Assembly: GCF_052116585.1 (NCBI RefSeq)
Contig: NZ_JBQKKT010000003.1
Span: 124,001 to 188,000 of the forward strand
Source: Luteococcus sp052116585
Lineage (GTDB): Bacteria; Actinomycetota; Actinomycetes; Propionibacteriales; Propionibacteriaceae
Length of the DNA stretch: 64,000 nucleotides
Direction: 5' to 3'
Part shown: in pieces, positions 56,720-64,000 of the stretch
Layout of the letters: each line of letters starts with the position of its first letter
Numbering within the stretch: the stretch's first letter is position 1
Position numbers and translations under genes: made by a program
Notes under the pieces: model-generated
What the model was told of the DNA's origin: nothing
What the model saw: the letters and a program-made list of their open reading frames with translations, nothing else
Databases searched by the model: none

Positions 56720-56870
56720 AGCCAAAGACCGCTGGTAGAGATTTAATGCCGCTCGCAAGAACGGCGCCCGCGCAGGTGACCGCAGTACGATTCCCAGGCC
56801 CGACCACGTGCCCCGCACGTGTCCAGTCTGGAAGTTGCCCCGCGCCACTTGTGCGTCGGGGCTTTTTTGA
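56720..56870 (+). promoter_or_regulatory. rplJ leader with terminator-like hairpin (L10-leader-type)
   Basis: The leader contains AAAGACCGCTGGTAGAG and CGCGCAGGTGACCG, resembling parts of the ribosomal L10 leader, and ends in a hairpin (GCCCCGCGC at 56837-56845 with GCGTCGGGGC at 56853-56862) followed by six Ts. Premature termination or L10 control upstream of rplJ is likely. The remaining 90 bases to the start hold no other clear site. Confidence 0.6.
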
Positions 56871-56957
56871 TGTCCCGAGTCCCTCCTGGTTGCTGGCATA
56901 CGGCGGGTCGCTCCTCGTGGGCGGCTCGCGGACTACAGGAAGTGGGAAGGAGACCCA

Positions 56958-57605
56958 ATGGCGAGGCCAGACAAGGCAGCTGCGGTCGACGAGCTGAAGC
57001 AGGGCTTCACGAACGCCGATGCAGCCGTGCTGACCGAGTACCGCGGACTCACCGTCGGCAACCTGCAGGAACTGCGCAGGTCGCTGGGTGAGGACGCCAC
57101 CTACGCCGTTGCGAAGAACACCCTGACCACGATCGCGGCCAAGGAAGCCGGTATTGAGGGGCTCGACGAGCAGCTCACCGGACCCACCGCCATCGCCTTC
57201 ATCAACGGTGACGTTGCCACCGTTGCGAAGGGTCTGCGCGACTTCGCAAAGGCTAACCCCCTCCTGGTCATCAAGGGCGGTGTGATGGACGGAAAGGTCC
57301 TGAACGCCGACGAGGTCAAGAAGCTTGCCGATCTCGAGTCGCGTGAGGTCCTCCTCGCGAAGCTCGCGGGCGCCATGAAGGCCGCCCCCCAGCAGGCTGT
57401 TTCGCTGTTTGCCGCTCCGCTCGCCCAGGCCGCTCGCGCCCTGGGTGCCCTGGAGACCAAGGCTCAGGGAGACCCCTCGATCATCGCTGGTGCCGGTTCG
57501 GCGCCCGCGGCTGACCAGGACGCCGCCGAGGCCACCTCGGAGGCACCCGCCGCTGATGCGGCAGATGCAGCTGACGCTGCTGACAACACCGACGCGGCCA
57601 ACTGA
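56958..57605 (+). CDS. rplJ: 50S ribosomal protein L10
   Basis: 215-residue L10 of the ribosomal stalk, anchoring L7/L12 dimers. LTEYRGLTVGNLQELRRSL, VAKNTLTTIAAKEAG and LADLESREVLLAKLAGAMK are family segments. The last 40 residues are an Ala/Asp/Glu-rich tail beyond the usual C-terminus, of unknown role. GGGAAGGAGACCC precedes the ATG. Confidence 0.96.
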   Translation: MARPDKAAAVDELKQGFTNADAAVLTEYRGLTVGNLQELRRSLGEDATYAVAKNTLTTIAAKEAGIEGLDEQLTGPTAIAFINGDVATVAKGLRDFAKANPLLVIKGGVMDGKVLNADEVKKLADLESREVLLAKLAGAMKAAPQQAVSLFAAPLAQAARALGALETKAQGDPSIIAGAGSAPAADQDAAEATSEAPAADAADAADAADNTDAAN

Positions 57606-57638
57606 CGCTGCATCAGACAGAAATACGAAAGGACCATC

Positions 57639-58037
57639 ATGGCCAAGCTCAGCACTGAAGAGCTCCTTGACGCTTTCAAGGAGATGACCCTGATCGAGCT
57701 CTCTGAGTTCGTGAAGCAGTTCGAGGAGACCTTCGAGGTCACCGCCGCTGCTCCGGTTGCCGTTGCCGCCGCTCCCGCGGCCGGTGGCGCTGCCGGTGGC
57801 GACGCCGCCGCCGCCGACGAGGGCTCGGACGAGGTTTCCGTCATCCTCGAGGCCGCTGGCGACAAGAAGATCCAGGTCATCAAGGAGGTGCGCGCCCTGA
57901 CCTCCCTCGGTCTGAAGGAGGCCAAGGACCTCGTCGAGGGTGCCCCGAAGCCCGTTCTGGAGAACGTGGCCAAGGACGCCGCCGCCAAGGCCAAGGAGCA
58001 GCTCGAGGCCGCCGGCGCCACCGTCACCATCAAGTGA
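57639..58037 (+). CDS. rplL: 50S ribosomal protein L7/L12
   Basis: 132-residue stalk protein that recruits translation GTPases. N-terminal dimer region (LLDAFKEMTLIELSEFVKQF), Ala/Gly/Pro-rich hinge (about 35-60) and globular C-terminal domain (VRALTSLGLKEAKDLVEGAP). GAAAGG precedes the start. It follows rplJ by 33 bases and is closed by a strong terminator. Confidence 0.97.
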   Translation: MAKLSTEELLDAFKEMTLIELSEFVKQFEETFEVTAAAPVAVAAAPAAGGAAGGDAAAADEGSDEVSVILEAAGDKKIQVIKEVRALTSLGLKEAKDLVEGAPKPVLENVAKDAAAKAKEQLEAAGATVTIK

Positions 58038-58090
58038 CTCTTTGCGCCTGATCTGCGCGTGACCCGTTGACGGTTGCCGCACTCAGCACC

Positions 58091-58140
58091 CGGCAGGGGG
58101 TGGTTGGAGCAATCCAGCCACCCCCTGCCGTTTGTCCTTT
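58091..58140 (+). terminator. Terminator after rplL
   Basis: Eighteen-base arms (58091-58108, 58113-58130, CGGCAGGGGGTGG start) with one G-U pair, GCAA loop and TTTGTCCTTT tail. Confidence 0.85.
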
Positions 58141-58265
58141 GGGCAAGGAATTCCTGTCAGGGCAGGGAGTCTGGGAGTATGAGCGCGTGCAGATGTCGGC
58201 GGGGGACTGTGCCACTGGGCGAAGCATCACTTCATCCTCGGTGTCTCTCTATGCCGGTATGACGC

Positions 58266-58317
58266 TATAGTGATCGAGACCAATGGGGGTGGTCGGGACG
58301 AGTCCCGCCACCCTTTT
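58266..58317 (+). promoter_or_regulatory. Promoter-like -10 box followed at once by a terminator-like hairpin, before wecB
   Basis: TATAGT (58266-58271) is a good -10 box, without a clear -35. Sixteen bases later GGGTGGTCGGGAC (58287-58299) pairs with GTCCCGCCACCC (58302-58313), one bulged T, followed by TTTT. A transcript would form the hairpin immediately, an arrangement that could attenuate wecB. Confidence 0.45.
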
Positions 58318-58420
58318 CGCTGTTTTCGGGGGAACTCAGCGTGCTTGGCCCGCGGGGGCGGCTGGGCACAACTCCGACGCCCCACTCGTCGGAGCTGGAA
58401 CCGAGCAGAAAGCAGTCGGC

Positions 58421-59635
58421 ATGAAGCACCGCGTCCTGGTGATCTACGGAACCCGCCCCGAGGCTGTGAAGGTGGCGCCGCTGGTGCGGGCCATGCAGTC
58501 CTCCTCCGAACTGGAGTGCGTGACCGCGGTCACCGGCCAGCACCGCGAGATGCTGGACCAGGTGAACGAGGTCTTCGGCATCGTCCCGGATCATGACCTG
58601 GCGCTCTTCGAGGCGGGGCAGTCGCTCAACAAGCTCTCCTCCAAGGTCTTTGCCGCCATGGATGCCCTGATCACCGAGGTTCAGCCGTCGGCCATCGTGG
58701 TGCAGGGCGACACCACCACCGTCGCCGTGGCCGCCATTGCCGGCTTCAATCGCCAGATCCCCGTCGTGCACCTGGAGGCGGGCCTGCGCTCCGGCGACAT
58801 TGATTCGCCCTTCCCCGAGGAGGCCAACCGCAAGCTGGCCGGCCAGGTGGCCAAGCTGCACCTCTCGCCGACGCCCGAGGCGCGGGCCAACCTGCTGGCC
58901 GAGGGGGTCAACCCCGACAGTGTCGTCGTGACCGGCAACACCGTCATCGACGCCATGCTGGAGACCGCGGAGATGAGCAACACCTTCGACGACGAGCGAC
59001 TCACCGCCGCCGTGGAGGCCGGTCGACGCATCATCGCCCTGACAGTGCACCGTCGTGAGAACCTGGGCGCCCCGATGGCCTCGATCGCCGCGGCCGTGGG
59101 GCAGATCGCGTCGCTGTACCCGGAGGCGACCATCGTCTTCCCGATGCACCGCAACCCGGCCGTGCGCGAGGCGATGCTGCCCGTGCTCAATGAGCACGAG
59201 AATGTCATCACCATCGAGCCACTGGACTATGTGCAGTTCATCCACCTGCAGAAGAATGCCCACCTGGTGCTGACCGATTCGGGCGGCGTCCAGGAGGAGG
59301 CCCCCAGCATGGGCAAGCCCGTGCTGGTGCTGCGCAACAACACCGAACGTCCCGAGGCCGTCACCGCCGGCACGGTGCGCCTGATTGGCACCGACACCGA
59401 GCGCATCGTCAACGAGGTGGCGCGCCTGATGGACAACCCCATCGCCTACGAGGAGATGGCCCACGCCGTCAATCCCTACGGCGACGGCCTGGCCGCCCGG
59501 CGGGCCGTGGCCGCGATCGAGCAGCTGCTCGGGGTGGGCACGCGCGTGGCTGACTTCGAGCCGCTCCTGCCTGGACAGATCATCGAGTTTGACGCCGTGA
59601 ACGTGAGCGCTCAGGTCATGGCCGCAGTCAGTTGA
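58421..59635 (+). CDS. wecB: UDP-N-acetylglucosamine 2-epimerase (non-hydrolysing)
   Basis: 404-residue enzyme converting UDP-GlcNAc to UDP-ManNAc for wall polymers. YGTRPEAVKVAPLVRAM near the start, VQGDTTTV, HLEAGLRSGDIDSPFPEE, TVHRRENLG and TDSGGVQEEAP are all family motifs. ATG 58421 gives the standard N-terminus although only AGAAAGCAG lies upstream; an earlier ATG would translate through the hairpin. It feeds the WecG/TagA-type transferase at 49.4 kb. Confidence 0.95.
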   Translation: MKHRVLVIYGTRPEAVKVAPLVRAMQSSSELECVTAVTGQHREMLDQVNEVFGIVPDHDLALFEAGQSLNKLSSKVFAAMDALITEVQPSAIVVQGDTTTVAVAAIAGFNRQIPVVHLEAGLRSGDIDSPFPEEANRKLAGQVAKLHLSPTPEARANLLAEGVNPDSVVVTGNTVIDAMLETAEMSNTFDDERLTAAVEAGRRIIALTVHRRENLGAPMASIAAAVGQIASLYPEATIVFPMHRNPAVREAMLPVLNEHENVITIEPLDYVQFIHLQKNAHLVLTDSGGVQEEAPSMGKPVLVLRNNTERPEAVTAGTVRLIGTDTERIVNEVARLMDNPIAYEEMAHAVNPYGDGLAARRAVAAIEQLLGVGTRVADFEPLLPGQIIEFDAVNVSAQVMAAVS

Positions 59636-59722
59636 TCCTTCGTGCCCTCGGCAGGGGTGCCCCGGCCGAGGGCAGCCCTTCATTCCCAAGTTCCATCCCA
59701 CCCCCCTTGGAAAGCCGCTGCC

Positions 59723-61312
59723 ATGAATGCTCCGTGCTCGCGTGTCCCCGTCCATCTGACAGTTGGTGAACAGGCACTGGCTGTGGGGGGCGTGCTTTGG
59801 AACGTGGACGGACTCCCTGTTGCCGCGGCATCTTCTGGGACAGCCCTGCGCATGTGCGGTGGGGATGAACCTGTTGTCGGTACTTGGGATGACGTCCTGG
59901 ACGGGTACGACATCCTGTCCGTGAGTGATGTAGAGACCGCTGGCTTTGGTGACCGTTTCGCTACCCTCTGGCCGGCACTTGAACCGGGAGGTTCCTACGA
60001 GGTTGGTGGCTGCCGGCAGCCAGTTCGTGATGCGGCCTCCTTCGCCCAGGAGTATCTGGATGGAGGTCGCAAAGAGACCGTGGCCTTTCTGGTGCGGACG
60101 GTGTCGCAGGTGGTGAGTGATTCCGAGGTTGTGACGCTCTCCAAGTCGGTCTATCGCCATCAGCGCATGCATGCCGTGTCACAACGCCAAGCTTCGGCCC
60201 ATCGGGTGGAGCTGCTACCGGCTGCGTTCTACCGGCGTGAGGCGCCCTTGATCGTCGGTTCTCCGGTTAAGGAGCGTATGGCGCGCGACGCGCACCGCGA
60301 CTACCAGCCGCAGTTTGTCCCAGCCCAGTTCTTGTCTGCGCTGGGAGAGTGCTTCGTGTCCGGGTATGGCAATGTCCACCCCTCAGAAGGGGCCGTCGTT
60401 GAGGAGTCATTCGCGAACTCGTGGCACACGACCACTCGAGGGCTTCTGCAGCGCAACGGGGATACGGACTGGTGGACATCCGTACAGGACGTCACTCCGC
60501 GCCAAGGTGTGGCGGTGGAAAAGCCCTGCATCATCCTCAAGCAGACGTGGGACGCCAACTACGGTCACTGGCTGGTCGACAATTTCGCCAGGCTCGCGCG
60601 GGTGGGAGAGTACCTGGACCTGGGCGAGGTTTCTGTCTTGGTCAATGATGTTCCCGAACCCATGCACGGGGTGATGGTGCAGTGCATGAATTTGCTGGGG
60701 ATCGGCAAGGACCAGATCGTGGTGCAGGGCACTCACTCGATCCACCTCGCGGAGGCCTACTACCCGGGGCCGGTCTCCAGAGCGCCCTCAATGAAACACC
60801 CCCAAGCCGTCGACTTCCTTCGATCCCTCGTGCCCCTCGCTGCCGAGGCTGGAGGGCGAAATCATGCTCCGTCCGGCAAGGTGTATCTGAGCCGCAACAG
60901 AACAGGGAAACGGATGCTCACCAACGAAGATGAGCTCGTGCCCCACCTGGTCAAGCAGGGGTACGAGGTCGTCTACCCCGAGGAACTGTGCCTGTACGAC
61001 CAGATGTGCACTTTGGGCGGTGCGCGACATGTGGTGGGAAACATGGGTGCCGCGCTCACGAATCTCGTCTTTTCACCTCCCGGCGTCAACATGGTGGCAC
61101 TAGCGACCCCGGGCATGTCACACGACTACTTTTACGACATCGTGTCGCTCAAACAAGGCAGGTACGTGGGGATCCAAGCGTCAGGGGCGTCGAACACGCC
61201 TCTCACGGCCGACTTCTCGCTTGAGGTCAATAGCGTCCTGGATGTGTTGGCATCAGAGGGATTTCTAGATGGCGGAGCCCGTGCTCGGTCGATGGAAGGA
61301 GTGACCCAGTGA
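59723..61312 (+). CDS. Glycosyltransferase family 61 (DUF563-like) protein
   Basis: 529 residues. The C-terminal half is a GT61 domain: KQTWDANYGHWLVDNFARL (with GHWL), YLSRNRTGKRMLTNEDEL and VVGNMGAALTNLVFSPPG. The N-terminal 230 residues are not recognisable, contain no signal peptide, and end before the match. ATG 59723 follows GGAAAG; an earlier ATG lacks a site. Codons are less GC-rich than in the first 58 kb. The stop overlaps the transporter permease start, so it is coupled with a sulfonate-type ABC system. Acceptor unknown. Confidence 0.78.
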   Translation: MNAPCSRVPVHLTVGEQALAVGGVLWNVDGLPVAAASSGTALRMCGGDEPVVGTWDDVLDGYDILSVSDVETAGFGDRFATLWPALEPGGSYEVGGCRQPVRDAASFAQEYLDGGRKETVAFLVRTVSQVVSDSEVVTLSKSVYRHQRMHAVSQRQASAHRVELLPAAFYRREAPLIVGSPVKERMARDAHRDYQPQFVPAQFLSALGECFVSGYGNVHPSEGAVVEESFANSWHTTTRGLLQRNGDTDWWTSVQDVTPRQGVAVEKPCIILKQTWDANYGHWLVDNFARLARVGEYLDLGEVSVLVNDVPEPMHGVMVQCMNLLGIGKDQIVVQGTHSIHLAEAYYPGPVSRAPSMKHPQAVDFLRSLVPLAAEAGGRNHAPSGKVYLSRNRTGKRMLTNEDELVPHLVKQGYEVVYPEELCLYDQMCTLGGARHVVGNMGAALTNLVFSPPGVNMVALATPGMSHDYFYDIVSLKQGRYVGIQASGASNTPLTADFSLEVNSVLDVLASEGFLDGGARARSMEGVTQ

Positions 61313-62190
61313 CCGCCACGCACACCATCGTTGATTCCAAGGTGCGACACCTTACTGATGTGGCCCACCGGGAGAGCAGGGGGCGTCGCCGAAGAGGAAT
61401 CCAGGATGTCACCCTCCAGGTGGGTGTCTTGGTGTTCTTCATCGCCGTCTGGTGGATCGTTGCGGCGGCGCACTGGGTTTCGCCGCAGTACCTCCCATCG
61501 CCCGCAAGCGTGGGGAAGGCATTTCTCCAAGCAAATACCTGTCGTGACATCGGCGACGGGCAGACCGCCTGCGGTGAGCAGAACTACTATCTGTGGGAAC
61601 ACCTACTCGTCTCGCTCAACCGAATCGGGGTCGGTGTCGCGCTGGCCATGGTTGTGGGACTCCTATTCGGATTCGCGCTTGGAATGGTGCGCCCCCTCCG
61701 GATTGCGCTGTCGCCCATGCTCAATTTTGTGAGAGCCCTGCCCCCTCTGGGCTATGCCGGTCTTGTCATCGTCTGGGTGGGGATTGGTGCAGCGGCAAAG
61801 ATCTGGCTGTTGTTCCTGGCCGCCTTCCCTCCGATTGCGATCTCCGCCATGCAAGGGGTTTCTTCGGTCAGCCCCGAACGTCTACAAGCCGCGCAGTCGA
61901 TGGGCGCGACTCGTCTGCAGATCTGGCGCTATGTCGTGCTGCCCCATTCGTTGGAGTCCATCGTGCAAGGCCTGCGTCTGGCGGTTGGGTTCGCTTGGAC
62001 GACGGTCGTTGCTGCCGAGCTCAACAACGGCATCCCCGGAATCGGGGGTCTTGCTTACTTCTCGGGCACGCGACTTCAGACACCGCTGACCTTGGCCTGC
62101 GTCATCACCATCGGTCTGGTGGCAGTAGCGCTCGATTGGGGCATCGCCCGTGTCGGGACAGCTCTGGTGCCTTGGAAGGGAGGTGGATGA
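61309..62190 (+). CDS. ABC transporter permease, nitrate/sulfonate/taurine type
   Basis: 293-residue inner-membrane permease with six to seven helices. ERLQAAQSMGATRLQIWRYVVLP near 190 is the EAA loop that contacts the ATPase. The LNRIGVGVALAMVVGLLFGFAL helix and the overall form match TauC/SsuC. GTG 61309 overlaps the GT61 stop. Two cysteines in the loop at about 75-90 (NTCRDIGDGQTACGEQN) are unusual for the family and may form an extracellular disulfide. Confidence 0.88.
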   Translation: MTATHTIVDSKVRHLTDVAHRESRGRRRRGIQDVTLQVGVLVFFIAVWWIVAAAHWVSPQYLPSPASVGKAFLQANTCRDIGDGQTACGEQNYYLWEHLLVSLNRIGVGVALAMVVGLLFGFALGMVRPLRIALSPMLNFVRALPPLGYAGLVIVWVGIGAAAKIWLLFLAAFPPIAISAMQGVSSVSPERLQAAQSMGATRLQIWRYVVLPHSLESIVQGLRLAVGFAWTTVVAAELNNGIPGIGGLAYFSGTRLQTPLTLACVITIGLVAVALDWGIARVGTALVPWKGGG

Positions 62191-62191
62191 G

Positions 62192-63274
62192 ATGAGCACG
62201 GATGTCTTGCGATCAGCCGCCGCGAAGAAGGTACGTGCTGGGGTGGTGGCGGTCGGTGTAGTCACTCTTTTTGCCTCCGGTGGAATGATCGATCCCAACA
62301 GGGCAGTGCATCCAGACGCCCAGGTCAGGGAAGCCTGCCCGATTGCGGTGGACGAGTCAGTGACCACGAAGGTCCGCATTGCCTGGCAGCCAGTCCCCAA
62401 TGGTGACCTTGTGGTCAAGGACCGTCGCTGGCTGGAAGCCTGCATGCCCAACGCGACCATCGAGTGGATGAAGATGAGCTCCGGCGCGGATGTCGTACAA
62501 GCCTTCGGCGCGAATGCCATCGACATGGGCCAGATCGGCTCGTCGCCGATGGTCAAGTCCGTGTCAGGACCGCTGGACCTGGACATCCAGACGGTCTGGA
62601 TCCATGACATCATCGGCAAGGCCGAATCCCTGGTGGTCCGGGATTCGGGCGTGACTGGCCTCGATGGGCTCAAGGGCAAGCGCGTCGCGGCAGCCTTCGG
62701 TTCCACCGCGCACTACTCACTGATCCGTGCTCTGAGCGCCCAAGGTCTGCTCAACTCTGTCACGCTGGTCAACCTGGCCCCCGATGCGATGCTCGGTGCC
62801 TGGAACAGTGGCGAGATCGATGCGGCCTGGGTCTGGGACCCCGTCCTGTCCCAGCTTGCCGCCAAGGGACGGGTGGTTCTTTCCAGCGCTGACACCGCCA
62901 GCCAGGGATCTCCGACCTTCGACCTCGAAGCGGCCACCGCTGAGTTTTCGGCCGCCAACCCAGCCTTCATGACAGTGTGGACCCAACTCCAGGATCGGGC
63001 AGTGACCATGATCAGGGACAGGCCAGACCAGGCTGCGGCGAGCATCGGCAGCGCACTCGGTGTGCCAGCTGAGGAAGCCCAGACCCTGTTGCCCGGCTAC
63101 GAATACCCGACCGCACACGAGCAGAACACCAAGAAGTACTTCGGTGGGGGGATGGTCCGTCTGTGCACCAGCACCGGCGGGTTCCTCAGGGACCAAGGCT
63201 CTGTGACCGTGCCTGCCTCCGCCGACAGGTGCGTTCGCGCCTTCAGCCCGAGCAAGAAGGAGGGCGGCCGATGA
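62192..63274 (+). CDS. ABC transporter substrate-binding protein, TauA/SsuA-like
   Basis: 360 residues. A membrane/signal segment (about 12-33, KKVRAGVVAVGVVTLFASGG) lacks the cysteine of a lipobox, so it is not a standard lipoprotein; it may be a membrane-anchored or cleaved protein. After it come VRIAWQPVPNGDLVVK, QAFGANAIDMGQIGSSPMV, KGKRVAAAFGSTAHYSLIRAL and AWVWDPVLSQLAAKG, family motifs of taurine/sulfonate receptors. A ribosome-binding GGGAGG lies eight bases before ATG 62192. Ligand unknown. Confidence 0.87.
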   Translation: MSTDVLRSAAAKKVRAGVVAVGVVTLFASGGMIDPNRAVHPDAQVREACPIAVDESVTTKVRIAWQPVPNGDLVVKDRRWLEACMPNATIEWMKMSSGADVVQAFGANAIDMGQIGSSPMVKSVSGPLDLDIQTVWIHDIIGKAESLVVRDSGVTGLDGLKGKRVAAAFGSTAHYSLIRALSAQGLLNSVTLVNLAPDAMLGAWNSGEIDAAWVWDPVLSQLAAKGRVVLSSADTASQGSPTFDLEAATAEFSAANPAFMTVWTQLQDRAVTMIRDRPDQAAASIGSALGVPAEEAQTLLPGYEYPTAHEQNTKKYFGGGMVRLCTSTGGFLRDQGSVTVPASADRCVRAFSPSKKEGGR

Positions 63275-64000
63275 GTCAGGAGTGGGGCCTGAAGGCATCT
63301 GGGACGTCAGCCTTGCCGATGATCCAGATCAAGGAATCCGAGCACGTGTACTTCTCGGACTCAGGGGAGGCCGTACACGCTCTGGCACCCACCACCCTCG
63401 ACATTCCTGCAGGGCAGTTCCTGTGTGTCGTAGGGCCCTCGGGTTGCGGCAAGACAACCCTTCTGAAACAAATCGCGGGATTCCTCCGTCCTACACGCGG
63501 AGAGGTTCTCGTGCGGGGGAAAAACGTCACGGGTCCTGGAGCTGAGCGAGGCGTCGTATTCCAGCACCCGAACCTCTACCCGTGGTTCTCGGTGGAGGAG
63601 AACGTGTCGCTGGGTCTGCGGTTGCGCGGAGTCGGCCGTTCGGAGCGCTCCCGAACTGCTCGTGAGTATCTCGAGATGGTGGGCCTCGGCAGCTTCTGCG
63701 ACGCCAAACCGTATGAACTCTCGGGTGGCATGCAACAGCGGGCGCAGATCGCCAGAGTGCTGGCCAACTCTCCGGAGATCATCCTCATGGATGAGCCGTT
63801 CGGGGCCTTGGACGCCCTGACCCGCGAAAGGCTTCAGGCAGACCTCTTGGCACTGCAGCGGGAGACGCACAAGACAGTGTTCTTCATCACGCACTCCGTC
63901 GAGGAAGCAGTCTTCCTCGGTGACCGCGTCATTGTGATGGGGGCGCGTCCTGGGCACATCGTGCTGGACGTGCCAATCGAGCTCTCGATGCACGCCGGAC
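63271..64000 (+). CDS. ABC transporter ATP-binding protein, TauB/SsuB-like (3' end outside window)
   Basis: 243 residues are visible of an expected 255-270. Walker A GPSGCGKTTL near 57, Q-loop FQHPNLYPW, signature LSGGMQQR, Walker B IILMDEPFGALD and H-loop FFITHS are intact. ATG 63271 overlaps the previous stop by four bases. With the permease and binding protein it forms a complete importer for an unidentified sulfonate- or nitrate-like solute. The frame remains open to base 64000. Confidence 0.92.
   Translation, partial: MSQEWGLKASGTSALPMIQIKESEHVYFSDSGEAVHALAPTTLDIPAGQFLCVVGPSGCGKTTLLKQIAGFLRPTRGEVLVRGKNVTGPGAERGVVFQHPNLYPWFSVEENVSLGLRLRGVGRSERSRTAREYLEMVGLGSFCDAKPYELSGGMQQRAQIARVLANSPEIILMDEPFGALDALTRERLQADLLALQRETHKTVFFITHSVEEAVFLGDRVIVMGARPGHIVLDVPIELSMHAG

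Overview
The window is 64 kb of GC-rich, densely coded, actinobacterial-type DNA. The evidence for an actinobacterium is a nuo operon with 4-base start/stop overlaps, a MptB-type polyprenol-phosphomannose mannosyltransferase, HadA/HadB-type dehydratases in the tRNA-rpmG-secE-nusG-rplKA block, TAG(G/C)CT -10 boxes six or seven bases before leaderless starts, and CRP/GlxR-like sites of the form TGTGA-N6-TCACA. A member of the Propionibacteriaceae is my best guess. That is inference from gene style and not from a marker gene.

Layout. 1-11.4 kb: respiratory complex I genes nuoF (partial) to nuoN, closed by a hairpin. 11.6-12.6 kb: polyprenyl diphosphate synthase, probably for the menaquinone side chain. 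12.7-17.8 kb (minus strand): M13 metallopeptidase and a two-subunit 2-oxoacid:ferredoxin oxidoreductase (KorAB). 17.9-19.3 kb: a divergent three-gene set of NuoB-, NuoC- and NuoI-like proteins, followed by mptB and a hydrolase of the 3-hydroxyisobutyryl-CoA type. 21.8-24.1 kb: exonuclease III, a TPR protein, YajQ and tRNA-Tyr. 24.3-27.2 kb: a Fur-family regulator with ahpC and ahpF. 27.3-39.3 kb: purine nucleoside phosphorylase, then a valine/acyl-CoA degradation region (thiolase, mmsA, hydrolase, mmsB, enoyl-CoA hydratase, acyl-CoA synthetase, acyl-CoA dehydrogenase, SDR) with MarR and TetR regulators and several CRP-like sites. 39.4-43.2 kb: a lysine deacetylase (AcuC) and a GNAT/acyl-CoA-synthetase-like protein acetyltransferase, a likely switch for the acyl-CoA synthetases.

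43.5-58.0 kb is the translation/secretion block: tRNA-Thr, tRNA-Met, rpmG, hadA, hadB, murB, a WecG/TagA glycosyltransferase, tRNA-Trp, secE, nusG, rplK, rplA, rplJ and rplL. It is interrupted twice by arrays of an imperfectly palindromic CGCGTGGG/CCCACGCG repeat. Each pair of arrays brackets one minus-strand gene: a secreted phytase-like protein between rpmG and hadA, and an AbiEi/DUF559-like protein between rplA and rplJ. These arrays and their cargo are the most unusual structure in the window.

58.3-64 kb: wecB, a family 61 glycosyltransferase, and a sulfonate/nitrate-type ABC transporter (permease, binding protein, and ATPase cut by the window end). The last four genes run with 4-base overlaps or a one-base gap and use codons with visibly more A and T at third positions than the rest.
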